Assembly (NCBI GenBank): GCA_945910715.1
Contig: CAMDZU010000087.1
Location: 1-6,114, forward strand
Reading direction: 5' to 3'
From: an uncultured Clostridia bacterium
Lineage (GTDB): Bacteria > Bacillota > Clostridia > Oscillospirales > Ruminococcaceae
DNA: 6,114 nucleotides
A program made the translations under genes and the position numbers. Below the pieces are notes generated by a model. It made no database searches and was not told the DNA's origin. It saw only the letters and a list, made by a program, of their open reading frames with translations. This document shows positions 1 through 5,790 of the stretch, one piece after another. The first letter of the stretch is position 1. Each line of letters starts with the position of its first letter.

Positions 1-285
1 GTCGCCGTCGCCCTGATATGTAAAAACGAACTTGTCGGGGTTAGCGCGCTTAACGCCTGTTGCAACGGCAGGGGCACGTCCGTGGGACGCCTCCATCATA
101 TCGCAGTTGAAATAATCATAAGCCATTACCGAGCAGCCAACAGGACAAACGCCTATTGTTTCGCCCTCGATACCCATTTCGTCAATTACCTCTGCTACAA
201 GACGGTGAACAATACCGTGTGTACAGCCGGGGCAATAATGCAAAGGAACATCGCAGAATGCGTGAGGTCTTTTAAATTCAGGCAT
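1..285 (-). CDS. vorA: 2-oxoacid:ferredoxin oxidoreductase, TPP-binding beta subunit (N-terminal 95 codons, cut by window edge)
   Basis: This subunit carries thiamine pyrophosphate (TPP) and decarboxylates the 2-oxoacid, passing electrons through an iron-sulfur cluster to ferredoxin in the cytoplasm. My translation from the ATG at 285-283 begins [10 protein letters not shown] and is open for 95 codons to the window edge; the family is usually about 250-290 residues, so most of the protein is missing. A CPGC motif (Cys18, Cys21) and a later Gly-Cys (Cys51) match the cluster ligands known in OFOR/KorB beta subunits. [10 protein letters not shown] (68-77) and the start of the TPP-Mg motif, GDGD (92-95), are also present. 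Cys47 is an extra cysteine. The start overlaps the vorB stop by one base (TAATG), with GGAGGG at 295-300 as ribosome site, so the two are translationally coupled. The family is sure; the symbol and substrate are inferred from the VorB neighbour. Confidence 0.93.
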   Translation of the reverse strand, partial: MPEFKRPHAFCDVPLHYCPGCTHGIVHRLVAEVIDEMGIEGETIGVCPVGCSVMAYDYFNCDMMEASHGRAPAVATGVKRANPDKFVFTYQGDGD

Positions 286-1352
286 TACTTTGTACCCTCC
301 ATTTCCTCGATTTTTGCTAAGATTTCAGCAGGTGACGGGATAACGCCGCCTGTTCTGCCGAAGAACTCAACAGGCTTTGAGCAGTTGATTGCAAGCTTTA
401 CGTCCTCAATCATCTGACCCATTGACATTTCAACGGTGAGTACCTTCTTAGCATTCTTTACTGCGGCGTTAATCTCCTTTTCGGGGAATGGCCACAGTGT
501 GATTGGTCTGAACATGCCTGCCTTGATGCCTTTCTTGCGGGCAGCGTCAACGGCGGATTTTGCAATTCTTGCGGTTGAGCCGTAAGCAACAACTACAATG
601 TCAGCGTCATCGCAATCTGAAGCTTCAGCCATTGTATGCTTTGCTTTAAGGTCGTCGTATCTCTTGAAGCGGTCAACGACTGTCTGTTCAAGCTCGTTTG
701 CCTGTAAGTAAAGGGAGTTGATTATGTTGTGCTTTCTCTTGTTGCCGTGTCCGTTTGCAGCCCATGGCTTGTTTTCGGCGGTTGACATCTTTATTTCAGC
801 GTCGTCAAATTCAACAGGCTCCATCATCTGTCCCAGCAGACCGTCTGCCAAAACAACGGCAGGCATTCTGTATTCGTCCGCAAGGTCGAATGCCTTTGTA
901 ACTGTATCAGCCATTTCCTGAACGGAAGCGGGAGCAAGCACAAGGCAATGATAGTCGCCGTGTCCAAGTCCTCTTGTTACCTGCCAGTAGTCCGCCTGAG
1001 AGGGCTGAATACCGCCAAGACCGGGACCGCCTCTCATTACGTCGATAATAACGCAGGGAAGGTCGGCGCCTGCAATATAAGAGATACCCTCTGATTTAAG
1101 GGAAATTCCGGGGGAAGAGGAGGAGGTCATGCAGCGGATACCCGAGCCTGCGCAGCCGTAAACCATATTGATTGCCGCAACCTCGGATTCAGCCTGCAAA
1201 AATACTCCGCCAACCTTTGGCATTCTCTTTGACAGGTATGCGGAAATTTCTGTCTGAGGTGTTATAGGGTAACCGAAAAAGCACTTGCAGCCTGCTCTTA
1301 ATGCGGCTTCAGCCAATGCCTCGTTGCCCTTCATAAGTGTACGTTCAGCCAT
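285..1352 (-). CDS. vorB: 2-oxoacid:ferredoxin oxidoreductase alpha subunit (VorB-type)
   Basis: Alpha subunit of a CoA-dependent 2-oxoacid:ferredoxin oxidoreductase, resembling the protein annotated in Clostridia as 3-methyl-2-oxobutanoate dehydrogenase subunit VorB. It works with the beta, gamma and ferredoxin subunits to convert branched-chain or related 2-oxoacids to acyl-CoA plus CO2 and reduced ferredoxin. The 355 residues are a normal full length. Domain I (about 5-185) has GYPITPQTE (27-35), the conserved glutamate region [10 protein letters not shown] (53-62), the TSSSSPG loop (76-82) and [15 protein letters not shown] (108-122), typical of the family. Domain II (about 250-350) has the [14 protein letters not shown] region (255-268) and [10 protein letters not shown] (281-290). 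The ATG overlaps the ferredoxin stop by one base and sits 9 nt after GGAGGTGA (1362-1369), a near-ideal ribosome site inside the previous gene. Substrate choice (2-oxoisovalerate against 2-oxoglutarate) cannot be settled from sequence alone. Confidence 0.95.
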   Translation of the reverse strand: MAERTLMKGNEALAEAALRAGCKCFFGYPITPQTEISAYLSKRMPKVGGVFLQAESEVAAINMVYGCAGSGIRCMTSSSSPGISLKSEGISYIAGADLPCVIIDVMRGGPGLGGIQPSQADYWQVTRGLGHGDYHCLVLAPASVQEMADTVTKAFDLADEYRMPAVVLADGLLGQMMEPVEFDDAEIKMSTAENKPWAANGHGNKRKHNIINSLYLQANELEQTVVDRFKRYDDLKAKHTMAEASDCDDADIVVVAYGSTARIAKSAVDAARKKGIKAGMFRPITLWPFPEKEINAAVKNAKKVLTVEMSMGQMIEDVKLAINCSKPVEFFGRTGGVIPSPAEILAKIEEMEGTK

Positions 1353-1567
1353 TATTTCTTGTCACCTCCAACTGTAATTGCACAATCGGGACACATTACC
1401 GCGCATAACGCACAGCCTATGCAGGCTTCGTCGTCAATGCACATTGCGGTAAAGTAGCCGTTCTTGTTCATCTTATCCTGCTGTATTGCCACGATTTTTT
1501 TTGGACAGGCAGTTACGCACAGTCCGCAGCCTTTACAGCGGTCAAATTCAACTTTCATTTTTGCCAT
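1352..1567 (-). CDS. 2[4Fe-4S] ferredoxin subunit of 2-oxoacid:ferredoxin oxidoreductase (delta/KorD-like)
   Basis: A 71-residue ferredoxin that should relay electrons from the catalytic subunits to free ferredoxin. Two complete CxxCxxCxxxCP motifs are visible: Cys11, 14, 17, 21 and Cys49, 52, 55, 59. By the usual pattern each [4Fe-4S] cluster takes three cysteines from one motif and the last from the other. Cys43 and Cys62 (in CPDC) are additional; I expect Val or another hydrophobic residue at position 62 in relatives, from memory. The start ATG follows AAAGGAAG (1574-1581) by 6 nt. The gene begins 20 nt after the ATPase stop and overlaps vorB by one base, so it belongs to the same transcript. 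A free-standing ferredoxin is possible but less likely given this coupling. Confidence 0.93.
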   Translation of the reverse strand: MAKMKVEFDRCKGCGLCVTACPKKIVAIQQDKMNKNGYFTAMCIDDEACIGCALCAVMCPDCAITVGGDKK

Positions 1568-1587
1568 ATCTGACTTCCTTTCTAAGA

Positions 1588-2247
1588 CTAATCGTTCCAG
1601 ATAGTCTTTACATATATATCAACCTCATAGGGATTTTCAAGCCCATGGGTCGAAAGGTCACGTTTTATCGTATTGCACACAAGGGGCAGACCTGCAAGCT
1701 CCGCAATACGTTTTGCGTAGTCAACCGAGCTTTCCACGTCTTCAATTGTAGTTGCAAGTCCGAGGTTTGAATTATTCACAATGCCTGTACATCTGAGAGC
1801 TGCGGCGGCTTCAATGTCACGCATCAGCTCCAGAGCTTCTTCGGGCTGACGGGTAAGGTAGCGGAATCGGTTTACAACGTACAGCATCTGCACGTCGTCA
1901 AGCTTTGAAATAGCGGGAGCGTATCTTCCGAGAGCGGTTGCCCCTGCGTCGTCGCCGCCAACGTCAAGAATAACATATTCGCTGTTGGAAATAATGCTGT
2001 TTATGTCAAAGTTAAGTGCAGGAATATCAAGGTTTGAGTTTGCATATTTGGGCACCTTGAGAGTAATGTTGTTTTTGGCGAATAAATCGGCAAAATCTGC
2101 GGTGCGGAAATAGGGGTTTACAATATCAAGGTCAACGATTGTGCATTGCCGACCTGATTTTGCAATGTCAAGGGCGAGATTTACGGCAAAATTGGTTTTT
2201 CCCGAGCCGTAATGTCCCGTGATTATATTCATTTTTGAAAAGTTCAT
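1588..2247 (-). CDS. P-loop ATPase, MinD/ParA-like (SIMIBI) class, of unknown role, first gene of the vor operon
   Basis: A 219-residue soluble nucleotide-binding protein of unassigned function. A Walker A motif GHYGSGKT lies at 11-18, directly after a short beta strand (NIIT). DLDIVNPYFRT (39-49) fits the second aspartate-bearing motif of MinD/ParA-type ATPases, and VILDVGGDDAG (92-102) fits Walker B. NNSNLG (158-163) may contact the base. It lacks the CxxC metal motif of Mrp/Nbp35 iron-sulfur carriers (its only cysteines are 35, 153 and 191), and its Walker A is not the KGGxGK form usual in MinD. The ATG at 2247 is 6 nt after AAGGAA (2254-2259); Met6 is a less likely start. It leads the operon, 20 nt before the ferredoxin gene. 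From general knowledge, similar ATPases sit beside vor/kor genes in other Clostridia, which suggests a maturation, assembly or regulatory role, but this is inference. Confidence 0.88.
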   Translation of the reverse strand: MNFSKMNIITGHYGSGKTNFAVNLALDIAKSGRQCTIVDLDIVNPYFRTADFADLFAKNNITLKVPKYANSNLDIPALNFDINSIISNSEYVILDVGGDDAGATALGRYAPAISKLDDVQMLYVVNRFRYLTRQPEEALELMRDIEAAAALRCTGIVNNSNLGLATTIEDVESSVDYAKRIAELAGLPLVCNTIKRDLSTHGLENPYEVDIYVKTIWND

Positions 2248-2320
2248 TTATTGTTCCTTGCTGACGATTTGGTTTTATTGGAATTGCTATGATTTTTTAA
2301 TTTATAAATCCCACTTTTAT

Positions 2321-2349
2321 ATTATATCACAAAAAAGCGATAATGTAAA
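2321..2349 (-). promoter_or_regulatory. Promoter of the ATPase-fdx-vorB-vorA operon
   Basis: Read on the minus strand, TTTACA (2344-2349, five of six bases to consensus) is followed by a 17-bp spacer and a perfect TATAAT (2321-2326). A TGA just upstream of the -10 makes it an extended -10 element. Transcription should start near 2314, giving a leader of about 66 nt before the ATPase ATG. The leader contains a 10-bp palindrome (2300-2309) but no riboswitch-like fold that I can see. The promoter lies downstream of the zinc-ribbon gene's terminator, so the operon is an independent unit. Confidence 0.85.
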
Positions 2350-2383
2350 TGATTTTTTTCAAACAGAAAAATTCATATTTTGC

Positions 2384-2428
2384 AAAAAAATAAAACCGCA
2401 GAAAACCGAAAGACGGTATTTCTGCGGT
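2384..2428 (-). terminator. Rho-independent terminator of the zinc-ribbon membrane protein gene
   Basis: On the minus strand the arms ACCGCAGAAA (2419-2428) and TTTCTGCGGT (2395-2404) pair perfectly. An inner ACCG/CGGT pairing extends them with a single bulged T, closing on a loop of about 5 nt (TCTTT). A T-rich tract (TTTTATTTTTTT) follows at once, down to about 2384. The hairpin begins 12 nt after the gene's stop codon. Confidence 0.93.
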
Positions 2429-2440
2429 AAGTATGATTTA

Positions 2441-2926
2441 TCATTGGTAATAATAGCTGGAATTTGCAATTGAATTTGCAATGCTGAAGCCTGTTGCAAA
2501 AAGGATAAGTAAGGTAAGAATGCACAGGCCAACGCCGATAAGGTCGATAATCAGAACTGCACGGCAGTAGTTTTTCTTTGAGGTGTTGGTGGAATCGCTG
2601 AACGCCCATACAAGAGTAATGATAAGGCTGATAATGCCAAACCAGGTTGTTACGATAATTGTGCCCACCCACTGACCTGTTGTCATTGGCTTTTCCTGGG
2701 GTACCTGCTGGTTGTATGTATAATTGTAGTTGTACTGCGGCTGTGGCTGTGGCTGAGGAGCCGTGTAGGGAGGAACAGGGGGAACGTTATTGTTTGGCTG
2801 CTGCTGGTATGCTGCCGGCTGTTCCGGAGCAGGCTGAGCTGCGTCATTGATGTTTGCTCCGCAGCGTGTGCAGAAGCGTTCATTTTCAAGAAGAAAATTT
2901 CCGCAATTTGGGCATTGTCTTGACAT
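2441..2926 (-). CDS. Zinc-ribbon, Pro/Gln-rich, two-helix membrane protein of unknown function
   Basis: I do not recognise a specific function. The 161-residue protein starts with a zinc ribbon: Cys5-x2-Cys8 and Cys19-x2-Cys22, each pair followed by Gly. A disordered linker (about 29-80) is rich in Pro, Gln, Asn and Tyr, including QPQPQPQ and YNYNYTYN. Two hydrophobic segments (about 86-109 and 122-145) follow, separated by a polar loop with SKKNYCRA (116-123). No signal peptide is seen, so the ribbon is probably cytoplasmic with both termini inside. I chose the ATG at 2926-2924 because AAAGGAA lies 9 nt upstream; an in-frame TTG two codons earlier (2932) would leave only 3 nt. The gene has its own promoter and terminator and seems monocistronic. 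Small zinc-ribbon membrane proteins of this layout are common but mostly uncharacterised in Firmicutes. Confidence 0.88.
   Translation of the reverse strand: MSRQCPNCGNFLLENERFCTRCGANINDAAQPAPEQPAAYQQQPNNNVPPVPPYTAPQPQPQPQYNYNYTYNQQVPQEKPMTTGQWVGTIIVTTWFGIISLIITLVWAFSDSTNTSKKNYCRAVLIIDLIGVGLCILTLLILFATGFSIANSIANSSYYYQ
2735..2758. repeat. Four imperfect tandem 6-bp repeats in the linker of the zinc-ribbon gene
   Basis: On the plus strand the hexamers CTGCGG, CTGTGG, CTGTGG and CTGAGG follow one another without gaps. They encode the Pro-Gln repeat of the linker on the minus strand. Six-base units keep the frame, so gain or loss of copies would only change linker length. Confidence 0.75.
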
Positions 2927-2971
2927 AATCAAAAATTCCTTTCCACGTTTTGATTAAATTTGTATATTTTT

Positions 2972-3000
2972 ATATTAACATAAATCGGGAGCATTGTCAA
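2972..3000 (-). promoter_or_regulatory. Promoter of the zinc-ribbon membrane protein gene
   Basis: On the minus strand a perfect -35 TTGACA (2995-3000) is separated by 17 bp from a -10 TAATAT (2972-2977, four of six bases), preceded by TG as an extended -10. Transcription should begin near 2965, about 38 nt before the ATG. It lies downstream of the ftsH terminator, which supports a separate transcript. Confidence 0.8.
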
Positions 3001-3062
3001 GAAATAAAAGACATTGTTTGAATAATTGTAACGGACAGGCTATATGTCGGAAAATGTTTTCG

Positions 3063-3102
3063 GAAAGCAAAATCCGCTCTCGGCAGAAGCCAAAAGCGGA
3101 TT
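3063..3102 (-). terminator. Rho-independent terminator of the hpt-ftsH transcript
   Basis: On the minus strand AATCCGCT (3095-3102) pairs with AGCGGATT (3071-3078). The stem continues through three more pairs (two of them G-U in RNA) and GGC/GCC, giving 14 paired positions closed by a TTCT loop. A T-rich run (TTTTGCTTT) follows to about 3063. It lies 16 nt past the ftsH stop. Confidence 0.92.
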
Positions 3103-3118
3103 GAATTTATTTGGGATT

Positions 3119-5113
3119 TCAGATGTTTTCTCCGTCTGAATTTGTGTTATTTTCAGCGGAAGGGTCTGCTGTATTTTCGCTTTCGCCAATAACCTGCGCC
3201 GTATCGGAGGAAACGGGAGCTTCAAGTACGTCCTTTGCGTCGGATTTAAGGTCGGCGTCCTCAATATCGTTCAACTGACCGTTCATCAGCTTTTCAAAGT
3301 CGGGGCCGTTAATCTTTTCGTGCTTGATAAGATACTGTGCCACAATGTGGAGCTGACTCATATTGGTGTTGAGGATATCCTTTGCGCCCTCGTAGCCCTG
3401 CTCAATAAGCTCACGCATTTCAGCGTCAATTTCTGCAGCAACATTTTCGGAGTAGTTTCTGCCCTGGGAATAATCACGGCCAAGGAATACTTCCGAATTG
3501 TCGTGGCCGTAAACCATTGGTCCCAGCTTTTCGGAGAAGCCGTAGCGTGTAACCATATCCCTCGCAATATTTGTGGCACGCTCAATATCGTTGGAAGCGC
3601 CTGTTGAAATATCATCAAGAATAAGCTTTTCGGCAACACGTCCGCCAAGTAGAACAATTATTTCCTCTTCCATCTGGGTCTTGCTGCGGTAGCTTCTGTC
3701 GTGCTCGGGGAGGGACATTGTATAGCCGCCTGCCATACCTCTTGGGATAATTGAAACCTGATGTACCTTATCCTGAGTTTTGCAGTAGTAGGTGCAGACT
3801 GCGTGACCTGCTTCGTGGTATGCGGTGAGCTTCTTTTCCTGCTCGGTAACAACCTTTGACTTCTTTTCGGGGCCTGCCACAACCTTGATTGTAGCTTCCT
3901 CAATATCCTTTTCGATAATGGCTTTTCTGTTTACTCTTGCCGCAAGGAGAGCTGCCTCGTTTACAAGGTTTTCAAGGTCTGCACCTGTAAAGCCTGCTGT
4001 TGTCTTGGCAATAGTGGCAAGGTTTACGTCGGGAGCAAGCCGCTTGTTTCTTGTATGAACCTTGAGTATCTCCTCGCGTCCCTTTACGTCGGGGTAATTT
4101 ACAACAATCTGCCTGTCGAAACGTCCCGGACGGAGCAGGGCGGGGTCGAGAATATCACGTCTGTTGGTAGCCGCAATAACGATAATGTTTTCCTTTTCGG
4201 TAAAGCCGTCCATTTCAACAAGCAGCTGGTTAAGAGTCTGTTCACGTTCGTCGTGACCGCCGCCCAGACCTGCGCCTCTCTGACGGCCTACTGCGTCGAT
4301 TTCATCAATGAAGATAATAGAGGGAGTGTGCTTTTTTGCCTGATCGAACAAATCACGGACGCGGGATGCGCCTACGCCGACGAACATTTCAACGAAGTCC
4401 GAGCCGCTGATAGAGAAGAAGGGAACGCCTGCTTCGCCTGCAACGGCCTTTGCAAGGAGAGTTTTACCTGTACCCGGAGGGCCTACAAGGAGTACGCCTC
4501 TGGGAACTCGTGCGCCAAGCTCCTCGTACTTTTTGGGGTTTTTGAGGAAGTCAACAACCTCTGCAAGCTCCTGCTTTTCCTCGTCTGCGCCTGCAACGTC
4601 GGAAAACAGAACACGCTTGCCGTTTGAGGGCTGATTTTTTGTGTTTGCTCTGCTGAATTGGTTCATCTTTCCGCCGCCTGTTGTCTGGCGCATAATTACG
4701 AAAGTGAAGCCGATCATCAGTGCAATCAGTATAATATAGGGCAGGAAGCTTGTGAGGAAGGTGTTGTCCGAAATGGGCAGGTAGTCCTCAATCAGCTCTG
4801 CGTCGGGGTTTTTCTCGTTATAGTTTTTTCTGTAGTCGATAATGTCGTTGAGAAATACGTTGACGTTAGGCACGGTGTATTTGTGTATTTCCTCCGAGCC
4901 CTTCACCTTGTACAAAAGCGAGCCCGAGCCTAAATCAAGAGAGAATTCGGAAACGTTGTAGTTGTCGAACTCAACCATTACATCGGAGTAATTTGTTCTG
5001 GTAACAGTTGCGCTCAATGAGCCCATCATATTCATTACCGAGAAAAATCCGATAACAAGCACAGCGATAATTGCCACATAAATTATGGCGTCTTTTACTT
5101 TTTTATTCTTCAT
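3119..5113 (-). CDS. ftsH: ATP-dependent zinc metalloprotease FtsH
   Basis: Membrane-anchored AAA+ protease that unfolds and degrades misfolded membrane proteins and short-lived cytoplasmic regulators as a hexamer. The 664 residues are a normal full length. A first transmembrane helix (about 9-31) is followed by an extracytoplasmic domain (about 32-122) and a second helix (about 123-143). The AAA module shows Walker A GPPGTGKT (211-218), the pore motif MFVGVG (243-248), Walker B IIFIDEID (266-273) and an arginine-finger region around RPGRFDR (328-334). The zinc site is HEAGH (433-437), with Asp509 in GASND as the expected third ligand. All catalytic residues are present. The C-terminal tail (about 614-664) is acidic, polar and probably disordered. 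The ATG follows AAAGGTGG (5119-5126) by 5 nt. It starts 41 nt after hpt with no promoter that I can see between them, and ends at a strong terminator. Confidence 0.99.
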   Translation of the reverse strand: MKNKKVKDAIIYVAIIAVLVIGFFSVMNMMGSLSATVTRTNYSDVMVEFDNYNVSEFSLDLGSGSLLYKVKGSEEIHKYTVPNVNVFLNDIIDYRKNYNEKNPDAELIEDYLPISDNTFLTSFLPYIILIALMIGFTFVIMRQTTGGGKMNQFSRANTKNQPSNGKRVLFSDVAGADEEKQELAEVVDFLKNPKKYEELGARVPRGVLLVGPPGTGKTLLAKAVAGEAGVPFFSISGSDFVEMFVGVGASRVRDLFDQAKKHTPSIIFIDEIDAVGRQRGAGLGGGHDEREQTLNQLLVEMDGFTEKENIIVIAATNRRDILDPALLRPGRFDRQIVVNYPDVKGREEILKVHTRNKRLAPDVNLATIAKTTAGFTGADLENLVNEAALLAARVNRKAIIEKDIEEATIKVVAGPEKKSKVVTEQEKKLTAYHEAGHAVCTYYCKTQDKVHQVSIIPRGMAGGYTMSLPEHDRSYRSKTQMEEEIIVLLGGRVAEKLILDDISTGASNDIERATNIARDMVTRYGFSEKLGPMVYGHDNSEVFLGRDYSQGRNYSENVAAEIDAEMRELIEQGYEGAKDILNTNMSQLHIVAQYLIKHEKINGPDFEKLMNGQLNDIEDADLKSDAKDVLEAPVSSDTAQVIGESENTADPSAENNTNSDGENI

Positions 5114-5154
5114 TTAAACCACCTTTCTGTTGTCACATTACACACTGATATATT

Positions 5155-5694
5155 TTATTTTTCATAAACCTCTCTTTTTAAAATGCCTATGTAAGGCAGA
5201 CAGCGGTACTGTTGTGCATAGTCAAGACCGTATCCAACAACGAACTCGTTTTCAATATCAAAGCACTTGTAGTCGGATTTAAGGTCAACCGCACGCTCCA
5301 CCTTTTTGTCAAGTAGGGTTGCAATTCTGATTGATGCAGGCTGTCTTTCCATAAGGGTTGCCTTGACATTATATAATGTACGGGCGGAATCAAGAATATC
5401 CTCTATAATAATAACATCTCTGCCCTTAATATCCGTTTCAAGGTCTTTCTTTATCTGCACAACACCCGATGAAACAGCCGAGTCGCCGTATGACTGAGCA
5501 ACCATAAAATCAATTTCACAGTCAAGGTCGATTTCTCTCATCAAATCAGCCATAAAGGTGATTGAGCCTTTCAGAATACCTACCAGAAGGGGCTTTTTGC
5601 CTCTATAGTCCTCGGTAATCTGCTGCCCCATTTTTTTGCAGGCAGCCTTTAAATCTTCTTCTGTAAATAAAATTCGCTCTATTGAATTGTTCAT
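5155..5694 (-). CDS. hpt: Hypoxanthine-guanine phosphoribosyltransferase
   Basis: Purine salvage enzyme that joins hypoxanthine or guanine to phosphoribosyl pyrophosphate (PRPP) to give IMP or GMP in the cytoplasm. The 179 residues match the normal bacterial size. LKGS (41-44) is the pyrophosphate-binding loop, SYG (68-70) lies in the flexible loop, and VIIIEDILDSARTL (94-107) is the PRPP-binding signature with the acidic pair Glu98-Asp99. FVVGYGLDY (151-159) and YRCLPYIG (163-170) form the purine and metal-binding end, nearly as in Bacillus. The signature has Ala104 where Gly is usual (DSG or DTG in the E. coli, Bacillus and human enzymes). The ATG follows AAAGGAA (5702-5708) by 7 nt. It lies between tilS and ftsH, the classic Firmicutes order, and has its own promoter just upstream. 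Confidence 0.97.
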   Translation of the reverse strand: MNNSIERILFTEEDLKAACKKMGQQITEDYRGKKPLLVGILKGSITFMADLMREIDLDCEIDFMVAQSYGDSAVSSGVVQIKKDLETDIKGRDVIIIEDILDSARTLYNVKATLMERQPASIRIATLLDKKVERAVDLKSDYKCFDIENEFVVGYGLDYAQQYRCLPYIGILKREVYEK

Positions 5695-5735
5695 TTTTCC
5701 GTTCCTTTATTTATTATAATTAAACAGATATTATT

Positions 5736-5764
5736 ATTATAGCATAAACTCAACCGAAAATCAA
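5736..5764 (-). promoter_or_regulatory. Promoter of hpt-ftsH
   Basis: On the minus strand TTGATT (5759-5764, four of six bases) is followed by a 17-bp spacer and a perfect TATAAT (5736-5741), with TGC directly upstream as an extended -10. The predicted start near 5729 gives a leader of about 35 nt. It sits wholly in the 96-nt gap after the tilS stop. I see no terminator hairpin in that gap, so read-through from tilS may add to expression. Confidence 0.83.
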
Positions 5765-5790
5765 TTGAATATGGGTATTTTTTTAGAATA

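Noticed and set aside
82..417. A 111-codon plus-strand open frame
   Set aside because: It is antisense to the junction of vorB and the beta subunit, both clear real genes; no plausible domain is seen.
2248..2440. Search for a riboswitch or small RNA in the gap between the zinc-ribbon gene and the ATPase
   Set aside because: The gap is explained by the terminator and promoter; the leader of about 66 nt is AT-rich with no stable fold evident by eye.
2373..2672. A 99-codon minus-strand frame overlapping the zinc-ribbon gene
   Set aside because: It is an out-of-frame shadow that runs through the terminator hairpin of that gene.
4055..4627. A 190-codon plus-strand open frame
   Set aside because: It lies wholly antisense to the most conserved part of ftsH (AAA domain), its product has no recognisable motif and is unusually rich in cysteine, as expected of a shadow frame.
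5713..5718. A second TATAAT on the minus strand before hpt
   Set aside because: It has no -35 at a workable distance, and a start from it would fall at or inside the ribosome binding site.
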